DNA of 64,000 bases from Flavobacterium okayamense (GTDB taxonomy: Bacteria > Bacteroidota > Bacteroidia > Flavobacteriales > Flavobacteriaceae), in assembly GCF_019702945.1 (NCBI RefSeq), contig NZ_AP024749.1, positions 1,736,001 through 1,800,000 on the forward strand. The letters run 5' to 3'. Shown here piece by piece: positions 37,319-45,365 of the stretch. How positions within the stretch are numbered: position 1 is the first letter of the stretch; each line of letters begins with the position of its first letter. Position numbers and translations under genes: made by a program. Below the pieces are notes generated by a model. It was not told the origin of the DNA. It saw only the letters and a program-made list of their open reading frames with translations, and did not search any database.

Positions 37319-38509
37319 TTATCCCTTGTAAACTGATAAAGCTTCTTTTAAAACCTGAACTGATTTTATTAAGTCTTCTTTCTTTAAAACATAAGCAATT
37401 CTAACTTCATCTAGACCAACACCAGGAGTCGAATAAAATCCAGCTGCTGGTGCAACCATTACAGTTTCGCCATTATAATTAAAATTTTCTAATAACCATT
37501 GTGCAAAATCATCTGCATTTTTTACGGGTAATTTAGCAATACAATAGAAGGCTCCTTTAGGTACTGCAACTTTAACACCTGGAATTTTATTTAGTTCGTT
37601 AACTAAAGTATCTCTACGGTCTTTATATTCAGTAATAACCTCATCAAAATACGATTGAGGAGTTTCTAAAGCAGCTTCACTGGCAATTTGAGCATAAGTT
37701 GGCGGACTTAAACGTGCTTGTGCAAACTTCATGGCTGTAGCCATAACTTCTTTATTTTTAGAAACAATACACCCAATTCTTGCACCACACATACTATATC
37801 TTTTCGAGACAGAATCAATCATAATTGCATTTTCTTCAATTCCCGGAACGTTCATTACTGAATAGTGTTTAAAACCATCATAAGTAAACTCACGATATAC
37901 TTCATCAGCAATTAGAAATAAATCATGCTTTTTCACAATTTCAGCAAGCTTTAGAATCTCCTCTTGAGAATATAAATATCCTGTTGGGTTTCCGGGGTTA
38001 CAAATTAAAATAGCTTTTGTTTTAGCAGTAATAAGCTTTTCAAATGCCTCGATTGGAGGTAAAGCAAAGCCATCTTCAATTGATGACATTACAGGAACAA
38101 CTTTTACCCCAGAAGCAGTAGAAAATCCATTATAATTTGCATAAAAGGGTTCAGGAATAATAATTTCATCATCTGTATCCATTGTACTTCCCATAGCAAA
38201 CAGTAATGCTTCTGAGCCTCCAGTTGTAATAATAATATCTTGATTGTCTATTGGTAAACCATGATTTTTATAATATTCTGAAAGCTTGTTTCTATAACTT
38301 TCAAATCCTGCGGAGTGTGAATACTCTAAAACCTCAATATTTGCATTTTTTACAGCACTAATTGCTGATTCAGGAGTTTTAATATCTGGTTGACCAATAT
38401 TTAAATGATAAACTTTATGACCTTTCTTTTTTGCTCCTTCAGCAAACGGAACAAGTTTTCTAATTGGTGATTCGGGCATTGCTAACCCTTTTTTGGAAAT
38501 TTTTGGCAT
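37319..38509 (-). CDS. PLP-dependent class I/II aminotransferase
   Basis: 396 residues from the ATG at 38509; a TTG at 38533 would add eight residues and is unlikely. Fold type I markers are KVYHLNIGQPDI (substrate recognition), TTGGSEALLFAMG (phosphate loop), LICNPGNPTGYLYSQEE with the Asn that contacts PLP, LIADEVYREF and the Schiff-base lysine in IDSVSKRYSMCGARIG. The C-terminal VRIAYVLKKEDL carries the carboxylate-binding Arg. It probably acts on aspartate or an aromatic or branched amino acid; the exact substrate cannot be set from sequence alone. It is a single-gene unit, convergent with the adhesin. Confidence 0.88.
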   Translation of the reverse strand: MPKISKKGLAMPESPIRKLVPFAEGAKKKGHKVYHLNIGQPDIKTPESAISAVKNANIEVLEYSHSAGFESYRNKLSEYYKNHGLPIDNQDIIITTGGSEALLFAMGSTMDTDDEIIIPEPFYANYNGFSTASGVKVVPVMSSIEDGFALPPIEAFEKLITAKTKAILICNPGNPTGYLYSQEEILKLAEIVKKHDLFLIADEVYREFTYDGFKHYSVMNVPGIEENAIMIDSVSKRYSMCGARIGCIVSKNKEVMATAMKFAQARLSPPTYAQIASEAALETPQSYFDEVITEYKDRRDTLVNELNKIPGVKVAVPKGAFYCIAKLPVKNADDFAQWLLENFNYNGETVMVAPAAGFYSTPGVGLDEVRIAYVLKKEDLIKSVQVLKEALSVYKG

Positions 38510-38636
38510 AATCAAGTTTGTTTGAAAGTACAAAATTGCACTTTTTTAAATAAATGGAAAAAATAAATGTTTTAAAAATGTTAAATGAAATCAATAATTT
38601 GATAAAATTTCCTACATTTAAGTACAAACTTTTAAA

Positions 38637-39962
38637 ATGATAACAATTTTACACATAAGAGTGTTGTTTTTTTTATTTTGGGTTACTTTATCCTTCTCTC
38701 AACTAAATTGGAATTCAAATAAAGATAAAATTGTAATACCTTTTGAATTAACCGATAATTTAATAATTGTTGATGTAGTTATAAATGAAGTTGATCTTAA
38801 AATGATTCTAGATACAGGTTCCGAAAGAAATTTATTATTTAGTTTTCCAGAAAATGATAGTATAGAGTTTTATAGTCCTAAGTTGATTAAGGTAAAGGGG
38901 CTGGGTTACGGAGAAAGTTTAGAAGCTGTAATATCTTCAGATAACAAGTTCACAATTAAAAATGAAAGCTTAGTAGACTCTAATTTTGAAATTTTATTGA
39001 TTACTAATCAAAATATTGGACTAATAAATAAATTAGGAGTTCCAATTAATGGAATTATAGGCTCTTCTTTTTTTAAAGATTATCTTTTAGAGATAAAATA
39101 TTCAAGTAAAAAAATTGTTATTTATAAAAAAAGAACTTCTAAAATAAATAAACGATATAAATCAAAAAAAATTGACTTGATTCAATATAAACCCTATATA
39201 AATTTAAAAATATCTAATAATAGTAAGGTAAGTGAGTTTAACCTTTTATTTGACACAGGACTAAGTGATGGGTTATGGCTATTTGAAAATGATACAATTG
39301 AATCTTCAAATAAATTTTTTAATGATGTATTAGGTAAAGGTTTAGGTGGAGATATTAATGGAAAAAAATCAAGAGTTGAAGAACTTTATATTGATACATT
39401 TAATTTAAAAGACGCATTAGTCTCTTACCCTGATAGTATATCTGTAAAAAGTTTGGAACTTTTTAAAAATAGAAATGGTTCTTTGGGAGGAGAAATAATA
39501 AAAAGGTTCGATTGGTTTTTGGATTATCAAAATTCATTATTTTTTTACAAAAAGAACTCAAATTTTAATGACCCGTTTAATTATAATATGTCAGGAATTG
39601 AAGTTCAACACGATGGTGTTGAATGGGTTAAAGAAGTTAAACGAACCAATGAAAGCTCTGTTTACAATAATGTTGATGCACTTGAATATGTATATAATAA
39701 TTCAGATTTAAAAAATGCACATAGTTTTAAATTAAAAAATATATATAATATTTATTCTGTAAGAGAAAATTCTCCCGCTTATTTAGCTGGTGTTCGAGAA
39801 GGAGATAAAATTGTTTCTATAAATAACAAGAACGCATATTCGTTTACACTACAAAAGATAAATGATTTATTTCAATCTGAAGAAGGTAAAAAAATAAAAT
39901 TAGAAGTGGAACGAGAAGGTGAAATTTTAGAGTTTGAATTTTATCTTGAAAAAATATTATAA
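38637..39962 (+). CDS. Retropepsin-like aspartyl protease with two DTG lobes and a C-terminal PDZ domain
   Basis: 441 residues with an N-terminal signal peptide (to about 21). The first lobe has MILDTGSERNLLF (Asp59) and ends with GIIGSSFFKDYLLEIKY (about 139-155). The second has LLFDTGLSDGLWLF (Asp206) and GGEIIKRFDWFLDYQNSLFF (about 282-302). Residues about 365-441 form a PDZ domain (SVRENSPAYLAGVREGDKIVSINN). Two DTG motifs in one chain suggest a pseudo-dimeric, pepsin-like active site. It is probably a periplasmic or surface protease; the substrate is unknown. A PDZ domain attached to a retropepsin-like domain is a known Bacteroidota combination. Confidence 0.82.
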   Translation: MITILHIRVLFFLFWVTLSFSQLNWNSNKDKIVIPFELTDNLIIVDVVINEVDLKMILDTGSERNLLFSFPENDSIEFYSPKLIKVKGLGYGESLEAVISSDNKFTIKNESLVDSNFEILLITNQNIGLINKLGVPINGIIGSSFFKDYLLEIKYSSKKIVIYKKRTSKINKRYKSKKIDLIQYKPYINLKISNNSKVSEFNLLFDTGLSDGLWLFENDTIESSNKFFNDVLGKGLGGDINGKKSRVEELYIDTFNLKDALVSYPDSISVKSLELFKNRNGSLGGEIIKRFDWFLDYQNSLFFYKKNSNFNDPFNYNMSGIEVQHDGVEWVKEVKRTNESSVYNNVDALEYVYNNSDLKNAHSFKLKNIYNIYSVRENSPAYLAGVREGDKIVSINNKNAYSFTLQKINDLFQSEEGKKIKLEVEREGEILEFEFYLEKIL

Positions 39963-39963
39963 C

Positions 39964-39995
39964 AAAAAAAGCGCTCAAGTTGAGCGCTTTTTTTA
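39964..39995. terminator. Bidirectional terminator between the protease and DUF1573 genes
   Basis: AAAAAAAGCGCTCAA faces TTGAGCGCTTTTTTT in an almost perfect palindrome between convergent genes. It overlaps the stop codon of the minus-strand gene by a few bases. Confidence 0.92.
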
Positions 39996-40382
39996 TTTAT
40001 CTTTCTTTATCACCGTTCCTTTTATTCGTAATGGAATTACACCATTAGGTTTATTTGTTGCATTAGTTTCAACCGTTATTGTTTTACTAATCGGGCCAGG
40101 ATTCATATTATATTTTACAATAATTTTATCACTTTTTCCAGGTAATATGGGTTCAGCAGGTTTTGTAGGAACTGTACAACCACAACTTGATTTTACATCT
40201 TTAATAATTAGAGGCGCATCACCAGTATTTGTAAAAACAAACTCGCGAACACCATCATCTTCTCCTTTAACAACTTCACCATAATTAATGGTTTCGGTTT
40301 TAAACTCAATTTTCGGGCCATCTTGAGCAAATGCAAAGAATCCAACTAAAAATATAAAAACACTAAGTAATTTTTTCATCAT
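39993..40382 (-). CDS. DUF1573 family secreted protein
   Basis: 129 residues. The signal peptide (MMKKLLSVFIFLVGFFAFAQ) is followed by one Ig-like DUF1573 domain with the family hallmarks INYGEVVKGEDDGVREFVFTNTGDAPLII and VKSSCGCTVPTKPAEPILPGKS. The CGC motif is highly conserved in the family; its role is not established. It is expected in the periplasm or at the outer membrane. Two Met codons at the start make 40382 or 40379 equally possible. A near-consensus promoter lies just upstream. Confidence 0.88.
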   Translation of the reverse strand: MMKKLLSVFIFLVGFFAFAQDGPKIEFKTETINYGEVVKGEDDGVREFVFTNTGDAPLIIKDVKSSCGCTVPTKPAEPILPGKSDKIIVKYNMNPGPISKTITVETNATNKPNGVIPLRIKGTVIKKDK

Positions 40383-40406
40383 TTTTAAAATTAATAGGTT
40401 ATCGTA

Positions 40407-40435
40407 AAAATATATACTTTAAATACGTTTAACAA
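40407..40435 (-). promoter_or_regulatory. Near-consensus promoter for the DUF1573 gene
   Basis: Reading the minus strand, TTG (complement of 40433-40435), an 18-base spacer and TATATTTT (complement of 40407-40414) match the flavobacterial consensus with one mismatch. It lies about 25 bases before the start. Confidence 0.5.
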
Positions 40436-40469
40436 GCAATTTAACTTTTTTTATTTTGGCATATATCGT

Positions 40470-40477
40470 TACTTTTG
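40470..40477 (+). promoter_or_regulatory. TAnnTTTG -7 promoter element, candidate for valS
   Basis: TACTTTTG matches the -7 consensus. If it is the valS promoter, the leader is about 205 bases long and contains the whole inverted-repeat element and the heptad repeats. A promoter after the element was not found. Confidence 0.45.
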
Positions 40478-40502
40478 CATAAAATTTACAAAAAGTGTAC
40501 CA

Positions 40503-40606
40503 AAATAGTTTTTCGCAGCGAGTCTGCAGTTTGTATTTGTAAACCTTATTCCCGCTATCACTTGCACACGGTGCTTGTTCTATCGGGGCTAAGCGGTAAA
40601 CTATTT
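40503..40606. repeat. 104-bp element with 9-bp terminal inverted repeats
   Basis: AAATAGTTT (40503-40511) and AAACTATTT (40598-40606) are perfect inverse ends. The interior has CCCGCTATC and ATCGGGGCTAA, which face each other, and GCAC...GTGC near the centre (40564-40574). It has the size and shape of a miniature inverted-repeat element, but no target-site duplication is evident. Part of its interior resembles the composite repeat upstream of cysS. Confidence 0.6.
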
Positions 40607-40652
40607 AACTTTTGTAAACAAATTAATAATATTTTAGAATTTAGAGTTTAAA

Positions 40653-40687
40653 ACATCTAACATCTAATATCTAACATCTAACATAAA
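40653..40687 (+). repeat. Five tandem 7-bp units abutting the valS start
   Basis: ACATCTA, ACATCTA, ATATCTA, ACATCTA and ACATAAA run directly into ATG at 40688. Such a tandem array in the translation start region could change length by slippage and alter expression, but that is inference. Confidence 0.75.
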
Positions 40688-43315
40688 ATGATTCCAGCTC
40701 AATTTGATGCCAAACAAGTAGAAAAGAAATGGTACGACTATTGGATGAAAAACAAGTATTTCCATTCAACGCCCGACCATAGAACACCATATACAATTGT
40801 AATTCCGCCACCAAACGTAACAGGAGTGTTACACATGGGACACATGTTAAACAATACTATTCAAGATGTATTAATTCGTCGTGCGCGTTTAAAAGGATTC
40901 AACGCTTGTTGGGTTCCGGGAACGGATCACGCTTCGATTGCAACTGAAGCAAAAGTTGTAGCTAAATTAAAATCGGAAGGAATAAATAAATCCGATTTAT
41001 CTCGTGAAGAGTTTTTAAAACACGCTTTCGATTGGACTGAAAAATATGGTGGAACTATCTTAGAGCAATTAAAACAATTAGGTTGTTCTTGCGATTGGGA
41101 CAGAACCAAGTTTACTATGGACGAAGACATGAGTGCTTCAGTAATCAAATCGTTTGTTGATTTATACAACAAAGGCATGATTTATCGCGGTTACCGTATG
41201 GTAAACTGGGATCCAGAAGCAAAAACAACGTTGTCTGATGAAGAAGTTATTTACGAAGAAAGACAAGGAAAATTATACCACTTAAAATACCAAATTGAAG
41301 GAAGTAATGAGTTTGTAACGATTGCTACCACTCGTCCTGAAACTATTTTAGGTGACACTGCAATTTGTATTCATCCTGAAGACGAACGTTATTTCCATTT
41401 AAAAGGTAAAAAAGCCATTGTTCCTATTTGTAACCGAGTAATTCCTATTATTTTCGATGAATATGTTGATATGGAATTTGGTACAGGATGTTTAAAAGTT
41501 ACGCCTGCTCACGATGTGAATGATAAAACGTTAGGAGATAAACACGGTTTAGAAATCATCGATATTTTCAACGAAGACGCTACTTTAAATTCGTTTGGTT
41601 TACATTACGAAGGTAAAGACCGTTTTGATGTTCGTAAGGAAATCGAGAAAGAATTAGAAACTATTGACGCTTTAGCAAAAGTAGAAACGCACGTAAATAA
41701 CGTTGGAACTTCTGAAAGAACAAAAGCGGTAATCGAACCAAGATTATCGGATCAATGGTTCTTGAAAATGGACGAGTTGGTAAAACCAGCTATCAAAGCG
41801 GTTTTAGAGTCGGATGACATTAAATTACATCCATCTCGTTTTAATAATACGTATGCGCATTGGTTAAACAATATCCGCGATTGGAATATTTCGCGTCAGT
41901 TATGGTGGGGACAACAAATTCCGGCTTATTATTATGGCGATGGAAAAGAAGATTTCGTAGTTGCTGAGAATATTGAAGATGCTTTAGCATTAGCAAAAGA
42001 AAAAACTGGAAACTCAGCACTGTCAGCTGAACACTTGCGTCAGGACCCTGATGCGCTTGATACATGGTTCTCCTCTTGGTTATGGCCAATATCGGTTTTT
42101 GGTGGAATGATGGATCCTGAAAATGAGGAATTCAAATATTACTATCCTACAAATGATTTAGTTACAGGACCAGATATTTTATTCTTCTGGGTGGCGCGTA
42201 TGATTATTGCAGGTTATGAATACACAGGAGAAAAACCATTTTCAAATGTATACTTAACAGGTTTAGTGCGTGATAAACAAGGACGTAAAATGTCTAAATC
42301 GTTAGGAAATTCACCAGAACCACTTGGTTTAATTGAAAAATTTGGAGCTGATGGTGTTCGAGTAGGATTATTATTAAGTGCTTCTGCAGGAAACGATATC
42401 TTATTTGATGAAGAATTATGTAATCAAGGAAAAGGATTCTCTAATAAAATTTGGAATGCTTTCCGTTTGATTAAAGGTTGGGAAGTTGCTAACATTGCAC
42501 AACCAGAATCTTCAAAAGTAGCAATCGAATGGTACGAAGCTAAGCTTCAAAAGACTTTAGCTGAAATTGAAGACAACTTCGAGAAATATAGAATTTCTGA
42601 TGCGTTAATGGCCATTTATAAATTGGTTTGGGACGATTTCTGTTCGTGGTTCTTAGAAATGATTAAACCGGGTTACCAACAACCAATTGATAGAACAACT
42701 TTCGATAAAGCTATCGAAATGTTAGAAGCAAATTTGAAGTTGTTGCATCCGTTTATGCCATTCTTAACAGAGGAAATTTGGCAACATATTGCAGAAAGAA
42801 CTCCGGAAGAAGCTTTAATTGTTGCTTCTTGGCCAGAAATGAAATCTTTTGATGAAAAATTAATTGCTGATTTCGATTTTGCTACCGAAGTTATTTCTGG
42901 AATTAGAACGATTCGAAAAGATAAAAACATTTCGTTCAAAGAAACTATTGAATTGAAAGTGGTGAACAATGAAAAAGCTTCAACGCATTTCGATTCAGTG
43001 ATTATGAAATTAGGTAACGTAGTAGATTTAGTTTATGTTGATGAAAAAGTAAACGGCGCGTTATCGTATCGTGTAAAATCGAATGAATATTTTATTCCAG
43101 TAGGAGGAAATGTTGATTTAGATGCTGAAATCGCTAAATTAGAAGAAGAATTAAAATACACACAAGGATTCTTACGCTCAGTGCAAGGGAAACTTTCAAA
43201 TGAAAAATTTGTTAGCGGAGCACCAGAGCAAGTAATTGCAAACGAACGCAAAAAAGAAGCCGATGCTTTAGCGAAAATTGCCACTTTAGAACAAAGTTTA
43301 GCAAGTTTAAAATAG
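40688..43315 (+). CDS. valS: Valyl-tRNA synthetase
   Basis: 875-residue class I synthetase. [21 protein letters not shown] holds the HIGH-type motif (about 38-58). [16 protein letters not shown] and the editing (CP1) domain with [17 protein letters not shown] follow. [18 protein letters not shown] is the KMSKS loop at about 530-547. The anticodon-binding domain and the C-terminal coiled-coil arm ([28 protein letters not shown]) are complete. The final coiled coil and the [11 protein letters not shown] sequence separate it from IleS and LeuS. It charges tRNA-Val in the cytoplasm. Confidence 0.96.
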   Translation: MIPAQFDAKQVEKKWYDYWMKNKYFHSTPDHRTPYTIVIPPPNVTGVLHMGHMLNNTIQDVLIRRARLKGFNACWVPGTDHASIATEAKVVAKLKSEGINKSDLSREEFLKHAFDWTEKYGGTILEQLKQLGCSCDWDRTKFTMDEDMSASVIKSFVDLYNKGMIYRGYRMVNWDPEAKTTLSDEEVIYEERQGKLYHLKYQIEGSNEFVTIATTRPETILGDTAICIHPEDERYFHLKGKKAIVPICNRVIPIIFDEYVDMEFGTGCLKVTPAHDVNDKTLGDKHGLEIIDIFNEDATLNSFGLHYEGKDRFDVRKEIEKELETIDALAKVETHVNNVGTSERTKAVIEPRLSDQWFLKMDELVKPAIKAVLESDDIKLHPSRFNNTYAHWLNNIRDWNISRQLWWGQQIPAYYYGDGKEDFVVAENIEDALALAKEKTGNSALSAEHLRQDPDALDTWFSSWLWPISVFGGMMDPENEEFKYYYPTNDLVTGPDILFFWVARMIIAGYEYTGEKPFSNVYLTGLVRDKQGRKMSKSLGNSPEPLGLIEKFGADGVRVGLLLSASAGNDILFDEELCNQGKGFSNKIWNAFRLIKGWEVANIAQPESSKVAIEWYEAKLQKTLAEIEDNFEKYRISDALMAIYKLVWDDFCSWFLEMIKPGYQQPIDRTTFDKAIEMLEANLKLLHPFMPFLTEEIWQHIAERTPEEALIVASWPEMKSFDEKLIADFDFATEVISGIRTIRKDKNISFKETIELKVVNNEKASTHFDSVIMKLGNVVDLVYVDEKVNGALSYRVKSNEYFIPVGGNVDLDAEIAKLEEELKYTQGFLRSVQGKLSNEKFVSGAPEQVIANERKKEADALAKIATLEQSLASLK

Positions 43316-43332
43316 TATTTTAATAAGTATTA

Positions 43333-43367
43333 AAAAAAATCCCGATTTTAATTCGGGATTTTTTGTT
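43333..43367. terminator. Terminator downstream of valS
   Basis: AAATCCCGA pairs with TCGGGATTT around a 7-base loop, with A and T runs on the two sides. It ends valS and can also stop minus-strand transcripts that come out of the cassette-like array. Confidence 0.9.
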
Positions 43368-43380
43368 TTAATATTGTGAG

Positions 43381-43396
43381 TAGCCATTGTTAAAGG
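43381..43396 (-). repeat. Cassette boundary D: CCATT-GTTAAAG site
   Basis: The plus strand reads CCATTGTTAAAGG. The GTTAAAG arm (43389-43395) is the inverse of CTTTAAC (43917-43923) on the other side of the 162-residue gene. The CCATTGTT core is shared with site B at 44772-44779. Confidence 0.55.
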
Positions 43397-43402
43397 TAAT
43401 TT

Positions 43403-43891
43403 CTATTTGATAATCAAATAATCAACAAGTAATAAAAATAAAATTGATCCTGAGATTATATAATGACTCAAACTGAGTTCATGATTTTTTCTAAGTTGAA
43501 TAAATAGAAAAATCGAGAAAGTAATCGACGCTATTAATAATACTATAACTCCAAAGAGTAAGTAAAAATTGTCGATTTGATTTTTCGAAATTGTATTGAA
43601 GAGAACAATCGAAAGCGTCAAAGTATATATCAACCAAGAAATGATACCAAGCAACCAGCCATAAATATTTCGCTTCAATATTAGAACTGCAGCGGCGAAT
43701 GCTAAGGATGAAACAACGAAACTGAAATGATAGTTTTTAACTAGTTTCCAGTAAGAGACATTATCACCTAACATTTTTTTTAGTTCAACTATATAATGGT
43801 ATAGAGTAGTAGTTATTATGCAAAATACTGCCACTGAAAACAGAAGTTGAAAAATAGCTAGAATCTTTTCAGTTTTACTAATACTATTCAT
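43403..43891 (-). CDS. Hypothetical membrane protein (third cassette gene)
   Basis: 162 residues with four hydrophobic segments (about 10-30, 50-66, 73-95 and 108-130) and a possible fifth at the C-terminus (ILFLLLVDYLII). No family was recognised. It should be an inner-membrane protein. The gene is bounded by CTTTAAC/GTTAAAG inverse arms and follows a 165-base structured spacer. It lies downstream of two other small orphan genes on the same strand and may depend on a promoter at 45301. Confidence 0.6.
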   Translation of the reverse strand: MNSISKTEKILAIFQLLFSVAVFCIITTTLYHYIVELKKMLGDNVSYWKLVKNYHFSFVVSSLAFAAAVLILKRNIYGWLLGIISWLIYTLTLSIVLFNTISKNQIDNFYLLFGVIVLLIASITFSIFLFIQLRKNHELSLSHYIISGSILFLLLVDYLIIK

Positions 43892-43916
43892 TTGAAGATG
43901 ATGTTCATGAAAATTT

Positions 43917-44081
43917 CTTTAACGTTGTGTGACTAAAGAAAGTGACGTAAGCCACAACTAAGCCAAACCAAAAATAGACAAAATTTAGAAAATTAGTAGC
44001 CTCGAGCACAAACTGCGAACTGATGAAACAATTTTCGGAATATTCCTGATCTAGCCGTTACTTGTAATCGCTGTTGTAGGT
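43917..44081 (-). repeat. Cassette boundary C: long structured spacer
   Basis: 165 bases between two small genes. At one end CTTTAACGTTGTG leads to an inverted pair GTTGTG (43924-43929) and CACAAC (43953-43958). At the other, GTTGTAGGT (44073-44081) is the inverse of ACCTACAAC at 44764-44772 beyond the neighbouring gene. The middle has the palindrome GGAATATTCC (44036-44045). Its general shape recalls long attC-type sites, and similar spacers are familiar from flavobacterial genomes (recall). Confidence 0.55.
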
Positions 44082-44084
44082 TGT

Positions 44085-44747
44085 TTATTTTAATCCTTGT
44101 TGTGTCAATTTTCCTAAAATATAGGTCTCGCCAGAATCAAATCCACAGCCAATGTAAATTTCATTTGAAGACTTGATTATATTTTCTTTATAAGTTTCTA
44201 TATTTTCTAAAATTATTAAGTTTAAAATACCATTGTATATTAAAACTTCTAATTCACCGTTTAGTTCAACATTTGAAGATTTTATTATTTCAAAATAACT
44301 TGGAATCATATACATTTTTGGGAGATAAATAGGTTCAACATTCCAATCTTCAGAATCTTCCATTGGTGATATTATTGAACCGCTTAAATAAATTGTAATG
44401 TATTCTTTGTTATTATCAATAGATGTAAAAATCCCAAAATAAAGACCTTTAATATCATTGGGTAAATAATTTTCTTTAAGAACTTTTTTGGTAAAACTAT
44501 TAAATTCATTAATAAGTTTTTCAAGTTCAGATTCTGTTATCAGGTTTTTATTATCAAAATTTAAGAGTTTTTTTATTTCATTTATTCCATTCTGTATAGA
44601 AACTTTGTTTTTAATTTGTTTTTTTAACAAACTATCAACTAATTCCCATTCAATCTCTCTATTTTCTATTAGGATTTTTCTAGTTTGATTTTGGCTGTTG
44701 GAAATAAGTCCAAACAACGAACAGATAAGTATTAATATTTTTTTCAC
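44085..44747 (-). CDS. Hypothetical secreted protein (second cassette gene)
   Basis: 220 residues from a GTG start; the GTG is supported by an immediate signal peptide (KKILILICSLFGLISNSQNQ). The mature part is Lys/Asn/Ile rich with one Cys near the C-terminus and no known domain. The gene is flanked by GTTGTAGGT and ACCTACAAC, inverse copies of each other, which lie 3 bases past its stop and 17 bases before its start. Location is probably periplasmic or surface. No function can be given. Confidence 0.6.
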   Translation of the reverse strand: MKKILILICSLFGLISNSQNQTRKILIENREIEWELVDSLLKKQIKNKVSIQNGINEIKKLLNFDNKNLITESELEKLINEFNSFTKKVLKENYLPNDIKGLYFGIFTSIDNNKEYITIYLSGSIISPMEDSEDWNVEPIYLPKMYMIPSYFEIIKSSNVELNGELEVLIYNGILNLIILENIETYKENIIKSSNEIYIGCGFDSGETYILGKLTQQGLK

Positions 44748-44763
44748 GATTTATTTTTAAATT

Positions 44764-44786
44764 ACCTACAACCATTGTTGTAGTGC
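44764..44786 (-). repeat. Cassette boundary B: perfect hairpin CTACAAC-CATT-GTTGTAG
   Basis: CTACAAC (44766-44772) and GTTGTAG (44777-44783) form a 7-bp stem with a CATT loop. The outer bases differ on the two sides: AC before the left arm belongs to the 220-residue gene's pair of arms, and TGC after the right arm belongs to the 153-residue gene's pair. This hybrid make-up is what recombination between two cassette ends would leave. Confidence 0.65.
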
Positions 44787-44787
44787 G

Positions 44788-45249
44788 TTATTTTTCTAAA
44801 TTATTTACGATTTCAACAAATTCTTCATAGCTGTCCGCTGGTGGATTTTCATACTGAACATATCCAAGATTTGTGTCAAAATATTTTTTCATTTCAATCA
44901 GACATTGGTCTTCGTTTTCAGTATTCAAATTTCCACTCATTTCAGCATTTCTTGAAATTCCGAAAATCATTGTTCCATCTTCATTGTAAAAAATCATTCC
45001 GTGTTTATTCAAGTTTTTCTCGTCAGTATTTCTCCAATAAATTCTATTTGGGTAATTTTCATTTTTCTCAAGAAAAGACATTAACTCATCAGTATTTTCA
45101 AATTCGTGAGTCGGATTATCAGAGTATTCAGGAATCAAATATTCACTCGAACTTTCTTTTCTGTTTGGTAGAAAATGATTCAAAAAATCATCTGCTAATT
45201 TTTTCGACCGAGTCTTTTTAATCACGTATATGTCGGCTAAATATCCCAT
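44788..45249 (-). CDS. Hypothetical cytoplasmic protein (first cassette gene)
   Basis: 153 residues, acidic, with no signal peptide or membrane segment. It opens MGYLADIYVIKKTRSKKLADDFLNHF and contains RIYWRNTD and MIFYNEDGTMIFGISRN. No family was recognised. The gene sits exactly between GCACTACAAC (45261-45270) and GTTGTAGTGC (44777-44786), 10-base perfect inverse arms, one base from its stop and 11 bases from its start. It is first in the array and is preceded by a promoter element and a second hairpin. Function unknown. Confidence 0.65.
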   Translation of the reverse strand: MGYLADIYVIKKTRSKKLADDFLNHFLPNRKESSSEYLIPEYSDNPTHEFENTDELMSFLEKNENYPNRIYWRNTDEKNLNKHGMIFYNEDGTMIFGISRNAEMSGNLNTENEDQCLIEMKKYFDTNLGYVQYENPPADSYEEFVEIVNNLEK

Positions 45250-45260
45250 TTTGTTTTAAT

Positions 45261-45296
45261 GCACTACAACCTGTTTATATGAGCTATAAACTAACG
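45261..45296 (-). repeat. Cassette boundary A: leading site with hairpin
   Basis: GCACTACAAC (45261-45270) is the inverse of the arm after the first cassette gene. Next to it GTTTATA (45273-45279) and TATAAAC (45285-45291) form a perfect 7-bp stem with a TGAGC loop. In the minus-strand direction this lies between the promoter element and the first gene, the place where an integron has its attI site. Confidence 0.6.
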
Positions 45297-45300
45297 TTTT

Positions 45301-45308
45301 CAAATATA
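45301..45308 (-). promoter_or_regulatory. TAnnTTTG -7 promoter element reading into the cassette-like array
   Basis: The complement reads TATATTTG. Transcription would start just before boundary site A and run through the three small genes. No TTG -33 box at normal spacing was found. In position it matches a cassette promoter. Confidence 0.5.
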
Positions 45309-45365
45309 TTAAAAAATTGTGTAAATTATAAAACACCACATTAGTTTCAATGAAATTTTATAAAC

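Larger units (their letters stand above)
40383..40687. other. Divergent intergenic region between the DUF1573 gene and valS
   Basis: 305 bases. From left to right it holds the minus-strand promoter, a plus-strand promoter element (40470), a 104-bp element with terminal inverted repeats (40503-40606), and a 35-base heptad repeat that touches the valS start codon. Confidence 0.6.

Noticed and set aside
39934..40284. Plus-strand open frame opposite the DUF1573 gene
   Set aside because: It is antisense to a well-conserved protein and crosses a terminator hairpin.
40478..40687. T-box or other tRNA-sensing leader before valS
   Set aside because: No T-box sequence (TGGNACCGCG-like) is present and the leader is explained by an inverted-repeat element and heptad repeats.
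43403..45249. Toxin-antitoxin or defence module
   Set aside because: The three genes are of mixed type (membrane, secreted, cytoplasmic), with no known toxin, nuclease or antitoxin motif. The cassette view fits better.
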